DNA of 64,000 bases from Pycnococcus provasolii (Eukaryota; Chlorophyta; Pseudoscourfieldiophyceae; Pseudoscourfieldiales; Pycnococcaceae). Below, one piece after another: positions 39,301-46,421 of the stretch. The notes beneath the pieces were generated by a model that ran no database searches, was not told the origin of the DNA, and worked only from the letters and a program-made list of their open reading frames with translations. The stretch spans positions 124,001 through 188,000 of the forward strand of contig OW568878.1 of NCBI GenBank assembly GCA_938743325.2. Reading direction: 5' to 3'. The translations under genes were made by a program, and so were the position numbers. Position 1 is the stretch's first letter; each line of letters begins with the position of its first letter.

Positions 39301-40841
39301 TTGATGAAGCCTTGCAGGGTGGTTTCCAGGTCGTGGATGTTCACGTTGAACTCGAGGTGGTCCCTGTCAAACTGGTTGCGCTGGTAGTCGAGCAGGTCGT
39401 ACGGCTTCTTCTTGAAGTCCTCCACGATGGTGAAGAAGTTGGCGATCATCTGCTCGAGGCCGTCGATGTGCGTGTGGCTCGCCAGGCTCGTGAACTGGTG
39501 GACGGTGGTGAACATGTCAATCAGCTTCGTCACGCGCTTGCAGAAGAGGTCGAACTTCGCGAAGATCTTCGACTCGTTGAACTCGAACTGCTTCCCCTTC
39601 GGCTGGCTGCTCAGCTGGTCGCGCTTCTGCTTGTACTGATCCTGGTACGCCTCGTTCAGCTTCAGCGCCACGCGCAGGTTCTCGACGAGGCTGAGCTTGT
39701 CCTGGTCCCAAAGCTTGCCCGACGCGAGGATGAACTGCTTGCAGCACGTAATCATCTGGTTGCTGATTTTGCAGAAAAGCGTCGTCATGCGCTCCGGCGT
39801 GTTGTAGTACCGCGCGATTGTATGCATCATCTTCACGCTGTTCATCAGCGCCGGCAGTCCCTCGATGACGTGGTGCGGCGTGCCGGTGTACATCGCCTCG
39901 AGGCTCTTCTCGAGCGTGGAGAGGTACTTCACGTTGTCCTTCGCCTCGTTGGCGCTGTCCGTGACGCGCACGTCGATGTTCTTCCAGTTTCGGTGCGCCT
40001 TGCTTCGCGCCGCCATCGTGACGCCGAGCACGAGCTTGCACTCCTTGCTCTTCAGCTGCTCCGTGATGGAGTTGAACTTCGCCATGCGGTTGCGCCAGTA
40101 CTCGAGCTCCGTGTCCGGGCCGGCATCCTCCGGCTCCTGCCTCGACGTGTCCGACTCGTCGAGCAGCTTCTCCGTTTGCGTGCACCAGTCCTCGAGCACA
40201 ACCTCCATGTGCTCGGCAATGTCCTGGTCACTCGCCGCCTTGGCGAAGGCGTTCGGCCTCTGCTCGATGCCGTCGACGTACTTCTTGTCAGGCTTCTTGA
40301 GCTCGACGCCGCCCGTCAGGCTGTTCGCCGCCTCTGTGAGCACGGTGGAGAACTTGCCCGCACCTGCGAGGAACTCCGCCGTCGCGTCTTCCGTGCTCTT
40401 TCCCCAGTTTCCCTGCTCCTGCAGGATGGGCAGGTACAGGTTGCTGAGCAGAGCTCGGTACGCGTCGAGCGGAGCGCCGTGCAGAGCTCCCGTGACGACA
40501 TCCTGCTCCACCGTGCTGTCCTTAACGTCAGCCTTGGTGGCGGTTCGGATGAAGTACACTGCGGTTCCCGCCTGCCTCTCTGTGTCACCGACGGTCATGA
40601 AGAGCACGGGCGCTCCTGACGTGGGCACCATGTCGCCCTCGTCGTTGACAGCCTCTGGGATCTGGTAGTAGAAGAGCAGCTTAGGCGGTCCCGCGAGCGT
40701 GAAGAACGCGTCAACCGTCGCGGCGTTGTCGTCGCTTTCGAGGCACGCGTTGATTTCCGCCTCTTTCGCGGCGTCCTCGTCGGAGAAGCCGAAGCCCTCC
40801 ATGAGTTTGTGCGCGAGGAACTTGTGCCTCAGGTCCGGCAT
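27318..40841 (-). CDS. Outer-arm dynein gamma-type heavy chain (DNAH5/8, Chlamydomonas ODA2 type)
   Basis: A 4507-residue protein in one uninterrupted 13.5 kb exon, the normal length for an axonemal heavy chain. The N-terminal tail has the gamma/DNAH5-like pattern ELEYWRNRMAKF ... EQLKSKECK ... NEAKDNVKYLSTLEKSLEA. Four P-loops mark AAA1 (PAGPAGTGKTETTKDLG, about residue 1837), AAA2 (GPSGGGKTTIME, about 2120), AAA3 (GGAGTAKSTTVLS, about 2450) and AAA4 (GVGGSGKQSLTRL, about 2830). The coiled-coil stalk and microtubule-binding region lie at about 3050-3390, followed by AAA5, AAA6 and a C-terminal domain ending GVGLLCSVD. AAA1 ATP hydrolysis drives microtubule sliding in flagella. All key P-loop residues are present, so it looks functional. 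Confidence 0.96.
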   Translation of the reverse strand: MPDLRHKFLAHKLMEGFGFSDEDAAKEAEINACLESDDNAATVDAFFTLAGPPKLLFYYQIPEAVNDEGDMVPTSGAPVLFMTVGDTERQAGTAVYFIRTATKADVKDSTVEQDVVTGALHGAPLDAYRALLSNLYLPILQEQGNWGKSTEDATAEFLAGAGKFSTVLTEAANSLTGGVELKKPDKKYVDGIEQRPNAFAKAASDQDIAEHMEVVLEDWCTQTEKLLDESDTSRQEPEDAGPDTELEYWRNRMAKFNSITEQLKSKECKLVLGVTMAARSKAHRNWKNIDVRVTDSANEAKDNVKYLSTLEKSLEAMYTGTPHHVIEGLPALMNSVKMMHTIARYYNTPERMTTLFCKISNQMITCCKQFILASGKLWDQDKLSLVENLRVALKLNEAYQDQYKQKRDQLSSQPKGKQFEFNESKIFAKFDLFCKRVTKLIDMFTTVHQFTSLASHTHIDGLEQMIANFFTIVEDFKKKPYDLLDYQRNQFDRDHLEFNVNIHDLETTLQGFINGSFENITSTDHALNLLRQFQAILQRDTLKADLDDKYMVIFQNYGLDLDAVQKIYEKHKHAPPLVRNAPPVAGDIMWSRQLLRRIELPMKKFATNQSIMNTKESKRIVKTYNRVARALIEFETLWHQAWIKSIDSAKAGLSATLIVRHPDSGALLVNFDREIVQLIRETKWLQRIGVEVPEAAKMVLLQEGKFKHYYQQLTYTLKEYDRVMGTISSIVKPLLSPHLEDMERKIQPGMYILTWTSMNIDGFLHRIHAGLSKLEELIAKIQDVVDNRIEANLKSVSKTMLVDLPDDRSFTYEDFVTTQARFIKRQSDALVVCNQEVERAVDAVADVIEAFPRDNVDSHVSEEAKNTFRRHYAKLMYQAILSAVKLSFTSMKKRLGSRSSGGFLFVERPFFDVDVELSIPSVSMNPSLDDIQGAVNATAKKILGCCTNLKSWGTDNPNGTFYDLIAADREVVKSVLLLTGSIEGTKNQVMEYIATFAKYDFLWKLDMAAEYSEFMRNKPTLEQFEAELKKYMAIEQEISRIAPVHNIGALSLETQPMKYSLKAEAVAWKSQFAQNLHAEGLSKLKAIHEYLKATTLKLNRKIEDLEDVRAVMGVLKEVREKEAEIDNIMSPIEEEYGLLTRYDVRVPKEETDLVSDLRYAWKKVLKQATDVSENLSRLQVGFKRDLIKEVKVFVVDAQTFRQDFENNGPMVPGLEPMEAVDRLKKFKQMFDVRKRKWDNYSSGEELFGLSVTQYPELEKTEQQLDNLDRLYGLYVDVIETIDSYSEVLWVDVVAQIDEMTEQVNAFQGKCKKLPKSLRGWKAFNDCKECIDNFLELLPLISALTSKSMRDRHWADIMRITGKQLNLSEDVFKLKDLLDADPLKYQEEMEELASAAVKEEQVEVKLAEIAGGWADTSFDFADYKTRGPVILAVSTTAEVIEKLEDSQMQLGSMATNRYSSPFRDDVNKWIEKLSTVSEVVEMWLMVQSMWQYMEAVFSGGDIAKQLPQESKRFANIDKNYMKIVSGAFETRNVVATCYGNEVMKTLLPHLLEQLEITQKSLNQYLDQKRALFPRFYFVSDPTLLELLSLGSDPVAVQQHFQSGLFDAITRVTFDKVDKTKMLEMFSPQGEKVPFFEPCNAVGNIEDWLQSLVNTMQGTVKEVIKKAHDEVDEKSVDDFVFNTPAQIALLGIQFQWTKDTQGGLALAKQDKGVMNKVMRKTDGILKDMIVTTTRVDLSKIERTNIETCITVHVHQRDTSDDLLKKKIRDPTDFEWLKQARFYWRADRDNVIISICDVDFVYSYEYLGVKERLVITPLTDICYVTLSQALGMYLGGAPAGPAGTGKTETTKDLGNTLGKFVVVFNCSDQFDHKYMGKIYKGLAQSGLWGCFDEFNRINLDVLSVCAQQVSCILTAIREHKKEFVFTDGSTTSLDDRVGFFITMNPGYAGRQELPENLKSLFRGVTMMVPNRQIIKKVKLAACGYQENEILSKKFFILYGLCEMQLSKQAHYDFGLRNILSVLRTMGSSKRANPEKSESFLAMRTLRDMNMSKFVAEDVPLFLSLIEDLFIGLKADKASFPDVEREMRKTMEERGLQDWPTWFAKCIQLYETYQVRHGIMLVGPSGGGKTTIMEVLATALTALGTKHEIKRMNPKSITAPQMFGRLDAATGDWTDGIFAVLWRKAAKAKNVNTWVTLDGPVDAIWIENLNTVLDDNKVLTLANGDRIPMSPAMKAMFEPENLRNASPATVSRAGIIYVSDVELGWQPVSKSWLQTRRKEEAHILQPLFDKYVQQMFDLLRLDCHQMLHNETVCTFGTLLSLLASCLKAAEEENEILSEGHYERLFLYCITWSLGALVDLKDRLKVDAEIRRLCKDGNVPSKGENEDQTIYEYYVSDENTEWTHWENKLETWQYPVEVEKPKFAQLVIPTLDSIRYEYMLHLSSQVGKATLFVGGAGTAKSTTVLSYMGKFNPEEMAKKLVTFSSLTTPGIFQMTVEGAVEKRQGRTFGPPGGKKMILFVDDVSMPEVNTWGDQVTNEIVRQLLEQKGMYALDKPGDMKFIKDLTYVGAMNTPGGGKNDVPHRFKRQFCIFFVPPPSNAAINNIFGGLVSGRFDAERFSAEDIELATKLVPSTIEIWEKVQTKMLPTPAKFHYLFNLRELSKVFQGVILMERDRIVKGDREELPEFGGKITSPGGYILSCWKHECERVFMDKLTDATDKNWLRDLLSSLIKRDFGPELLAQVSEPVYFVDFLREPVLDEETGEVIDANPSFYEICAGGLTEIRKICDTRQADHNSDPKKAKLDLVLFTDALEHLLRIARLLCMDRGSGLLVGVGGSGKQSLTRLASYIAGSQVFQITVTKTYNVVNLLEDMKNVYKLAGFKGQKMTFLFTDAEIKDEGFLEFFNQLLMTGEVTGMMAKDELDMCVNDIRPVMKKEAPQIVDSYENLYNFFLGRARDNFHVMLCFSPVGPNFARRAQQFPGLINGVTIDWFLPWPLEALTAVSGKFITDFEMDCSDQVKGQLIEHMGGVHNSVKSACDEYFAKFRRNVYVTPKSYLSFLAGYKTLYSAKVNEVKELAEKINSGLSKLFEAKEDVNKMKGELAIKNTELAEAQKKSELLLKEISASTAIAEKEKKKVAVIVESVSKKAGEISAVKEDAERDLAKAQPALDAAVAALNSITPKDIQGLKALKNPPDVVKRIFDAVLVLRMYAVKPKISYSDVKGAMVLDANYEESVRMMGDSAFLSQLMNFPKEQINDETCELLLPYMAAPDFNFEAAQKASGNVAGLCNWAKAMETYHFVAQEVEPKIIALREAEGELKAAEKEKAAAESNMAQVQAKLDEMQAGFDAAMAEKQRLEDDALATQKKMDSANALIGALGGEEIRWTAQSAEFDAQIQRLTGDCAIASSFTSYLGPFNKEFRDLLQNRDFYGDCVNRGIPVTQDLKVTDFMADATEKSEWNLQGLPTDELSVQNGIMVTRATRYPVLIDPQGQGINWIKNREEQNMLKTTSLQDKYFRNHLEDCLSFGKPMLIENIEEVLDPVLDPVLEKRAIKKGKGYMIALADKECDFTPTFCLFATTRLPNPHFTPEMSAKVTVIDFTVTMAGLEDQLLAKLILKEKHELEEQRQQLVEEVASYRKKIKQLEDDLLYRLSSSTGNLLDDTELIDVLAMTKSTAQEVGEKLQTANETNVRITEACEEYRSIAHRAGLIYFLIADFSKVNVMYQTSLAQFNDLYLLAIDLSEKAAMPSKRINNIIEYLTYSVYLYIQRGLFERHKLVFALMLTNAIQISAKKLTFDDVSIFLKGGAALDINAVRKKPKDWLSDMIWLNIVATSSMSTFNDLQDSVYRNDGLWRQWYDLEEPEKANVPDYQDRMTKFDKMVITKAFRVDRTLIVAQEYIAEAIGQRFVESVPLNMDHTWSESTPRIPLICLLSAGADPTKLIEDLAKKKKIKTLGVSMGQGQEVIARKYLSSATVEGHWVLLQNMHLGLAYLSEVEQFLVKADELHEDFRLWITAEPHPQFPIGLLQMSIKITNEAPVGMKAGLRASYAWVNQDMIDTVQRFEWRQLLFVQCFLHSVVQERRKFGPIGWNIRYEYNASDLNAITMFLQNHVMEMEAKKAPSPTWPTVRYMVNDIQYGGRITDDFDQLLMGTYAEKYYHQGVLEKGYELFPGYKVPDSTDIAVFRAEIEKLPPSESPEIFGLHPNADLTFREIQVSEAVITIMDTMPKSGGGGSGKSREEIVDEIAEDLLGKVPKMFGGEDTKEKLKKVQGGATAPLNVHLRQEIDRLNRIMKLTQDTLINLRLAIAGTVALAGPLIDALDALFDARIPANWTAISWEAGTLGVWFVGMQQRYDQLFKWLNSGRPKAYWMTGFFNPQGFLTAMKQEVNRKHAAEKWALDDVVMSSEVTHPPKEVEALRDAPNEGVYVYGLYLDGCAWSGKENRLVDSEPKKLFHALPVLFVTGVQQKDVKKDGIYDCPTYRVKKRTGLNFITTFQLRTEDPKQKWIMRGVGLLCSVD

Positions 40842-41212
40842 GGTGAACGAAACCTACTTACTATGATAGAAATATATATTTATACAAACAACGAAGCTTA
40901 GCCAGACTACTACGAAAAGAAGCCTGAAACTATGCGACGAAAAGAAAAGCTAAGAGCTAAAAGCTAAGGCACACACACACCACAAGCAACCCTATGTAGC
41001 TTATGTATGGCGCCCGTGCCTGAAGCCGCGCTTAGTAGCCTTAGCTGAAGCAAGGTTCGCGATGGCCGGGCTGCACACGGGGGTGGGTTCGCGCAGCACA
41101 CACACGGCCAACAACACAACACGGTGGTTGTGTGTGTCGAGCTCGAAGAGAGACCTCCTACGGTGAGTTAGCTAATGGCTATTGCTAGGGTTACGACTTC
41201 CCTTCCGACAAT

Positions 41213-41280
41213 CCGAGCAACTCCGAGCACCGCCGAGCAACGCCGAGCAACGCCGAGCAACTCCGAGCACGGAGCAACTC
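41213..41280. repeat. Decamer array CGAGCAACKC, about seven units
   Basis: Near-perfect 10-bp units (CCGAGCAACG/CCGAGCAACT and CCGAGCACCG) repeat about seven times. Downstream, GAGTTGCTCGG (41344-41354) is the reverse complement of CCGAGCAACTC, so the array can pair with it. GAGAGCGAGCGAGTTGCAG repeats lie between. Confidence 0.8.
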
Positions 41281-41988
41281 CACCAGTCCGCGTTGCACTA
41301 GTGAGACGTTGCAGGAGAGCGAGCGAGTTGCAGGAGAGCGAGCGAGTTGCTCGGAGAGGTTCATTCAGGAGAGCGAGGTGCAGCCTGCAGGAGAGCCAAC
41401 ACGAGTGGCGAGCGAGATAGAACTACTGTATGTACCGTAATGGCAAGAGTTGTTGAGAAGAAAAGGCAAAACGCGAGCGACTTTGCCACCGAGGACCGAT
41501 GAGCCTCGGCGTCTCGGCGATGGCCAACACACACACACACACGGACCGAGATGGCACACGGCACACGGTATACGGCACACGGCACACGGGCTGGTTCCTT
41601 TTACTGTACGTCCCGTCTGCCCGTGTTTCTCTCAGTGTTTCTTTCGAGTTTCGACAACAAAACGTCAGGCCGTCTGGTGTTGTTGTACTGTAAGGAACCC
41701 CAGGAACCCAACCCGTCGTTCCTTCACGAGGTTGGCAGCGAGCACTCCAAGGAAGGTGGTGGACTTGCCGTCTTGCCTGTTGTGGTGGCTCCTCTCCTCG
41801 TACTCGTAGGAAACCTTACGACTCGTCGCTTCACTGCACTCGCGTCCATCGCCCTCTCTACTACTCTCGTCGAGCCTCAGCCCTCAGCTCTCATCGGCCA
41901 CCGGAGAAACTCTTGCATCGTCGTCGACGTCACCAAGTACCTTTACCGTTAGGGAGGCAAAGCCACGCGGGCCGAGATGGGGATGAAA

Positions 41989-42018
41989 CCCTAATCCTAA
42001 CCCTAACCCTAACCCTAA
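41989..42018 (+). repeat. Telomere-type array of five units upstream of the F-box/ankyrin gene
   Basis: CCCTAA, TCCTAA, then three CCCTAA units end 80 bp before the ATG at 42099. Orientation is the same as before the FKBP and MFS genes. Confidence 0.9.
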
Positions 42019-42098
42019 CAGCCCAATCGTAGGGGGCACTTCTGCAAAGCACACGCGTGGACGTGTCATTCTCAGACGTCGGTCGGGTCGGAAAAGTT

Positions 42099-42836
42099 AT
42101 GAAGATGCTGGCACTGATGCCGCCTCAGACACATGCAGTCACGCTGCTCGACGTGCCAGCCACCCTCCAGGCGGACATTCTCAACCGCGTTCCCATCACC
42201 ACCTTACAGCAACTCCCGCTCGTCTCCAAGGCCTTCCACGCGTGGATGTGTGCCGACGACGCGAAAGCAGAGGCGCTCTGGGAAAACCTCGCGCACCTGC
42301 AAGGCATACCGTGGCCAAGGAGGAGGAGAGGCTCTCCTTGGCGCGTTTTCGCGCAGAGAGCTTACCATCGCGAGCAGCAGAGATTCTATTTGCACGAGCA
42401 GGCGTTCACTCGCCTATTGGTGCGCCGTAAAGGCAAAGGAGGGAAAAGCGTGATGCGCGCGGACGATGCGCACGCCATGAAGAGCATTATAAACGAAACG
42501 CGCAGGCTTGTGCACGGTGCGCTGGACGTTGACTTCTTGTCGAGCACGGGTGCAGCGGGGCGCACGTTTTTGAGTCTCTCCGTGCGGTTTGGCGCGATTC
42601 GGTGCGCGCGACTACTGCTGAAAACATATGGCGCGGACGTGAACAAGCGCGACCTCGGTCACGTCAACAGGCGCGACTCTCCGACGGAGTCGCCGCTCGA
42701 GATTGCCGTCACCAGGAAAGATGGCGCGATGGAGGCGTTGCTGCGTCGTCACGGCGCGCTTACAACAACTCCACCGCCGCCACCACCAACGCCAACGCCA
42801 ACGCCGTTGTACAGATACAGAATAGCAGGACTGTAA
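42099..42836 (+). CDS. F-box / ankyrin-repeat protein
   Basis: A 245-residue protein. Residues 15-55 (LLDVPATLQADILNRVPITT, then LQQLPLVSKAFHAWM) match an F-box helix bundle, which docks substrates to SCF ubiquitin ligases through Skp1. Two ankyrin-like repeats follow: RTFLSLSVRFGAIRCARLLL with YGADVNKRD, and SPLEIAVTRKDGAMEALLRR with HGA. The C-terminus is Pro/Thr-rich. The F-box match is moderate and the ankyrins are few, so the role as substrate adaptor is inferred. The ATG at 42099 is the first in the frame. Confidence 0.65.
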   Translation: MKMLALMPPQTHAVTLLDVPATLQADILNRVPITTLQQLPLVSKAFHAWMCADDAKAEALWENLAHLQGIPWPRRRRGSPWRVFAQRAYHREQQRFYLHEQAFTRLLVRRKGKGGKSVMRADDAHAMKSIINETRRLVHGALDVDFLSSTGAAGRTFLSLSVRFGAIRCARLLLKTYGADVNKRDLGHVNRRDSPTESPLEIAVTRKDGAMEALLRRHGALTTTPPPPPPTPTPTPLYRYRIAGL

Positions 42837-42970
42837 ACCATTCATAAAACTATTCTGTATCACAAACAACAAAAGACCTCGCCATCCTTTCTCAAACGTG
42901 AACATGAACATTTAACCAGAAGGAGCAAGAAGGAACGAACGAAGGGGACGTGTCACGAACCCCCAACGAA

Positions 42971-43000
42971 CCCTAACCCTAACCCTAACCCTAACCCTAG
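42971..43000 (+). repeat. Telomere-type array of five units upstream of the MFS gene
   Basis: Four CCCTAA units and one CCCTAG end 89 bp before the preferred MFS start (43090) and 17 bp before an upstream in-frame ATG (43018). The similar 58-90 bp spacing at two other genes is one reason for preferring 43090. Confidence 0.9.
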
Positions 43001-43089
43001 CCCAAACAGAAACCCTAATGGTGCGTTTTCTTTGCTCTTTTGCGGCTTGGCTTGCATTTTGTGTGTGCGTTTTCGTTTTCATTCCCGCC

Positions 43090-44907
43090 ATGGCGCCCTC
43101 GGTGGTGGACGCCTCCGCCTCAGGGCTAACCGTGGCCTCGGGGTCAGCGGACGCGCCCTCTCACGCGCCTCACAGGAGCGAGTACCTCCTGGCGCGCCCC
43201 ACCTCCGTGCTCGCGTTCCTGTGCGTCGTGCAGTTCCTGCTGTACTACGACCGCGGCGTCATCGCCTCCAACGGAGTCGGCGGACCCGAAGGCATCGCCG
43301 GCGAGTTTCACATTGACAACACGCAAGACGCGTTCATTGGGTCGATATTTATCGTCGGACTTGTCATCTTCAGCCCGATATTCGCACAGCTCGCGAAACG
43401 TTTCGACGCGTTCGCGCTAGTTGGCGTTGGACTTTTCGTGTGGATAATCGCAGTTCTGCTCTGCGCAGCCTCTTCAAGCTACGGCGAAATGCTCATGGCG
43501 CGCGCATTTGTCGGGTGCGGCGAGGCGTCGTTCGTCTCGCTCGCCGCGCCTTTCCTTGACGCAAAGTCGCCACCAAACAGACGCGCGGCGTGGCTCGCGC
43601 TCTTCTACTCCTTTATGCCAGTCGGTATCGCGCTCGGGTTTGCTGTCGGAGGGTCCGTCGGACTCGCCGTGGGCTGGCGCGCCGCGTTCGTCACGGAGGC
43701 GATTGCCATGGTGCCGCTCTGCGCTATGGGCGTGCTCGTCGGACGCGCACTTCGCGCGGACGAAGCCGCAAAGGAAAAGGCGGCAGGAACGCGACCCACC
43801 ACCCCGGACGACGAGGACGACACTGCTACCTGGGGTGTCGGACCACAGCAGCAGCACCACAACAGGAGCGCGTCTTTTGAGTCGCTGGACGGCATCGAAG
43901 CGCCGTCTAATGCGCGTCGGCGCGTCGGCGCGTCCGCGCAGCCACCCGCAGCCACTCCTGCCTCAGGAACATCTGCACCCACCTCCGCCTCCGCCTCCGC
44001 ACTTGCGGCAACACAACGACCGCCGCCAACAACGTTCTTAGAAGACATCAAAACGCTTTCGTCAACACCCACTTTCGTCTCCGCGCTGATTGCATACACA
44101 TTTTATTCGATGACACCAGGTGTGCTCGCGTGGTGGGGCCCACGCGCTGGTAAGGTTATTTATGACATATCCATGGGATTTGCAAACACGGCATTCGGCG
44201 CCGTTACGGTCATCGCCGGACTGCTGGGAAGCTGGCTCGGCGGAATCTTGCTGGACGCAGCGACGTCTAAGTATGCCATCCCTGTCGACCGAAGCCGCTC
44301 GAGCTCCGACGCGGGCAGTGGTGATTCGGCATCGGCGGCGGCGGCGGCGGCGGCAACGAGCGACGGGAACAGCGCTGACATTAACGAGGAGCCGGTTGAC
44401 ACGAACGCGGGCCCGTGCGGTGGCGTGCCAAGTGCTTTTGGGATATGTGGCGTCTCGAGTTTAATCTGCTTCTGCATGATCGTGCCTGGATTCCTATTGC
44501 TCCCCGAGGTGTACTCCTTCCTGCTCGTGATGTTCATCGCGCAGGTGTTCCTCTTCACAGCGCAGGCGCCTGTCATTGCTGGTTTGATGTGGAGTTTACC
44601 AGCTCATCTGCGAAATCTTGGCATAGGAATGACGATGGTGACAATCCATGTGTTTGGCGACGTGCCCTCGCCGATCGTCGTTGGCAAGCTCCTCGACGCC
44701 GTTGGGAGCTACCGCATTGCGATGGCGGTTGGGTGCGTTTCGTTGCTCCCCGCCTCAATTCTGTGGGCGATGACGGGTGCACGAGCTTCACGCAATATTG
44801 GCTCAGGCGCGTTTCGTTGGATGCATGCGATTGCACGTGCTGCATCGTCGTCGTCGTCGTCGCGTTCTGCTAACGTCGCGGACGAGACGAGTCCGCTTCT
44901 TGTGTAG
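43090..44907 (+). CDS. MFS transporter, Spinster (SPNS)-like
   Basis: A 605-residue protein with 12 predicted TM helices. The first pair reads VLAFLCVVQFLLYYDRGVIA and AFIGSIFIVGLVIFSPIFAQ. LAKRFDAF (MFS loop 2-3 equivalent), ARAFVGCGEASFVSLAAPFL and DAKSPPNRRAAWLALFYSFM are close to Spinster lysolipid/sphingolipid transporters. The cytoplasmic loop between TM6 and TM7 is expanded to about 100 residues rich in Ala, Pro and Ser, and a second Ala/Ser-rich loop (about residues 400-440) interrupts the C-half. The substrate is unknown. I start at 43090 (gccATGGCG); the frame also has an ATG at 43018 that would add a hydrophobic 24-residue leader. Confidence 0.82.
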   Translation: MAPSVVDASASGLTVASGSADAPSHAPHRSEYLLARPTSVLAFLCVVQFLLYYDRGVIASNGVGGPEGIAGEFHIDNTQDAFIGSIFIVGLVIFSPIFAQLAKRFDAFALVGVGLFVWIIAVLLCAASSSYGEMLMARAFVGCGEASFVSLAAPFLDAKSPPNRRAAWLALFYSFMPVGIALGFAVGGSVGLAVGWRAAFVTEAIAMVPLCAMGVLVGRALRADEAAKEKAAGTRPTTPDDEDDTATWGVGPQQQHHNRSASFESLDGIEAPSNARRRVGASAQPPAATPASGTSAPTSASASALAATQRPPPTTFLEDIKTLSSTPTFVSALIAYTFYSMTPGVLAWWGPRAGKVIYDISMGFANTAFGAVTVIAGLLGSWLGGILLDAATSKYAIPVDRSRSSSDAGSGDSASAAAAAAATSDGNSADINEEPVDTNAGPCGGVPSAFGICGVSSLICFCMIVPGFLLLPEVYSFLLVMFIAQVFLFTAQAPVIAGLMWSLPAHLRNLGIGMTMVTIHVFGDVPSPIVVGKLLDAVGSYRIAMAVGCVSLLPASILWAMTGARASRNIGSGAFRWMHAIARAASSSSSSRSANVADETSPLLV

Positions 44908-45037
44908 TTTAACAACCGAACAATATTTGTCCATCCATTTCACCAAACGTGTGCCCGTTTGACCCGAGGGGAGGCGAGTGGTGGCGACAACGTGATGACG
45001 ACGACGACGACGACGACAGAAAGCGCGCTCAGAAAGT

Positions 45038-45617
45038 TTATTTACTACTTCTCTTGTTGTTCGACTTGATTCTGTCTCTCCGTTCGAGCCTGAGGTACCT
45101 CGCCCGACCCGGCCCGTCGAGTTCGAACAGTCCCTCCCCGTTCCCGACAATGGCGCGCAAGTCTGTCAAGCTCGGCTGCGGCTCTGCGATTTTGTACAGC
45201 CACTCGGGATATGCCTCGTCTTCCATGATTTTGACATCCTCCCCCCCACTTTTCAAGATGTTCGTTCCTGCGACGACGTCGACGCGCGTCTTGCCCGGAA
45301 CCTGTTGAGGGAAAACCAGGTGTTGTTAGTGAGCGATTCTAAAAAAAACGGCAAAAACATTATGCAGAATGAGAAAAGGAGGAACGCACCTGTGGTTTTT
45401 TCGTCGCCTTGCCTCCTCCTGCTGCTTGTTTGCCGTATGCTCTTGTATTTGACCCGAAAGCGAAAGAAAGAAGACCACTATTGTTTAAAGGTGGTAGTGA
45501 TGCGTGCGAGATCAACGAAGAAGAAGAAGAGACACCACCACCTCCTGAGAGAAACAAAGACGAAAACCTGTAAGACCTGTAGAGTAAGGGACTACTGAAG
45601 ACGGACATGGCTGCCAT
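45038..45617 (-). CDS. Mitochondrial ribosomal protein mL54, two exons
   Basis: Exon 1 is 45617-45390 and exon 2 is 45301-45038 (minus strand), with an 88-nt intron (GTGCGT...CAG) in phase 0; the join gives 163 residues. The core AGTNILKSGGEDVKI, YPEWLYKIAEP and a basic tail RDRIKSNNKR matches the mL54 (yeast MRPL37, PF08561) family, whose hallmark is YPxWL followed by a conserved Lys/Asn-rich end. The first 60 residues are Ser/Leu/Arg-rich without acidic residues, a typical mitochondrial presequence (MAAMSVFSSPLLYRSYRFSS). It is a component of the mitoribosome large subunit. Its 3' end converges on the MFS gene; its 5' end is divergent from Nup96. Confidence 0.85.
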
Positions 45618-45943
45618 GGATCCAGCACCACCCTTTAAAGGGGAGCGAGCGCCAAAGAAAAATAAGAAATGACGAAGATGACGGACGGCGCCGAAACGAA
45701 TGGCCAATGGCGGGGGGCTTACCCGGTAACCCTAGATCTAACCCTAACCCTAACCCGAAGGAAGAAGCCCTACGAAAAAGTTTTTTTTTAGGGTTAGGGT
45801 TTCAAATTCCTTCCTTCGCGCCTGCTTTCCCTGTTCTTTTTCTCCGAGCCAGCAAACGCCTCAGGTGGTCTCCCTGGGACTCTCGGAGCGTCATTTCAAG
45901 CACTTGTTTGTGGCGGCGGCTCACTTCACTGCTTTTCAACAAT
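45618..45943. other. Bidirectional promoter region with telomere-type motifs
   Basis: Between mL54 (-) and Nup96 (+). It has CCCTAG and two CCCTAA units at about 45730-45756 and TTAGGGTTAGGGTTT at 45789-45803, so telomere-type motifs occur in both orientations within 80 bp. The in-frame open region upstream of the Nup96 ATG crosses these motifs and is probably not coding. Confidence 0.6.
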
Positions 45944-46384
45944 ATGGTCGCACACGGATTTAACTTGGACGACTCCGATGACGACCTTGGGAATGATCAC
46001 CTTGGGAATGATGATTTCAATGGGAGTGATGACGAACCATCTTTAAACGAAGGCATGGGTCCAGGGATGCTTCCAGGGACTTCTTTTAGGCCTTCCCATG
46101 AGGCTCATCTTTTTTTCCCTGGAGGAGCTCGCACAGGGATCGTATCAGAGATGAGAAATAATCAAGAGAACAACAACAACAACAACAGGCATGTTCTGGA
46201 AGAAGATGATGATGATGACTTCAAGTCTGGCGTCAGTGACGAACCTATCTTTCCCATGGACGCAAGTTCCGCGAAGCCGTGGCGCGCACCGCCACCCGCA
46301 CTCACGCAAACGCTGCACGAAGCCATGGGCGTTGACACGGAGTCGTACATGCTCGACCGCGCGTCGCTCTTCGCTGCGCCCATG

Positions 46385-46421
<37 letters not shown>

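Larger units (their letters stand above)
40842..42098. other. Intergenic region with decamer array and telomere-type array
   Basis: No gene is supported. It is the divergent region between dynein (-) and the F-box/ankyrin gene (+). It holds CA runs, a decamer array (41213-41280), CACGG repeats (about 41548-41590) and a five-unit CCCTAA-type array (41989-42018). Confidence 0.55.

Noticed and set aside
39123-40619. Long + strand open frames inside the dynein gene (also 34413-35780, 37611-39014, 32418-33476)
   Set aside because: They are antisense shadows of the dynein frame, rich in Leu/Val/Arg/His, with no domain.
43018-43089. N-terminal extension of the MFS protein from an upstream ATG
   Set aside because: It lies only 17 bp after a telomere-type array, and the next ATG has a much better context; kept as an alternative.
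45707-45943. Upstream in-frame extension of Nup96
   Set aside because: It has no ATG and reads through telomere-type repeats; it belongs to the promoter or leader.
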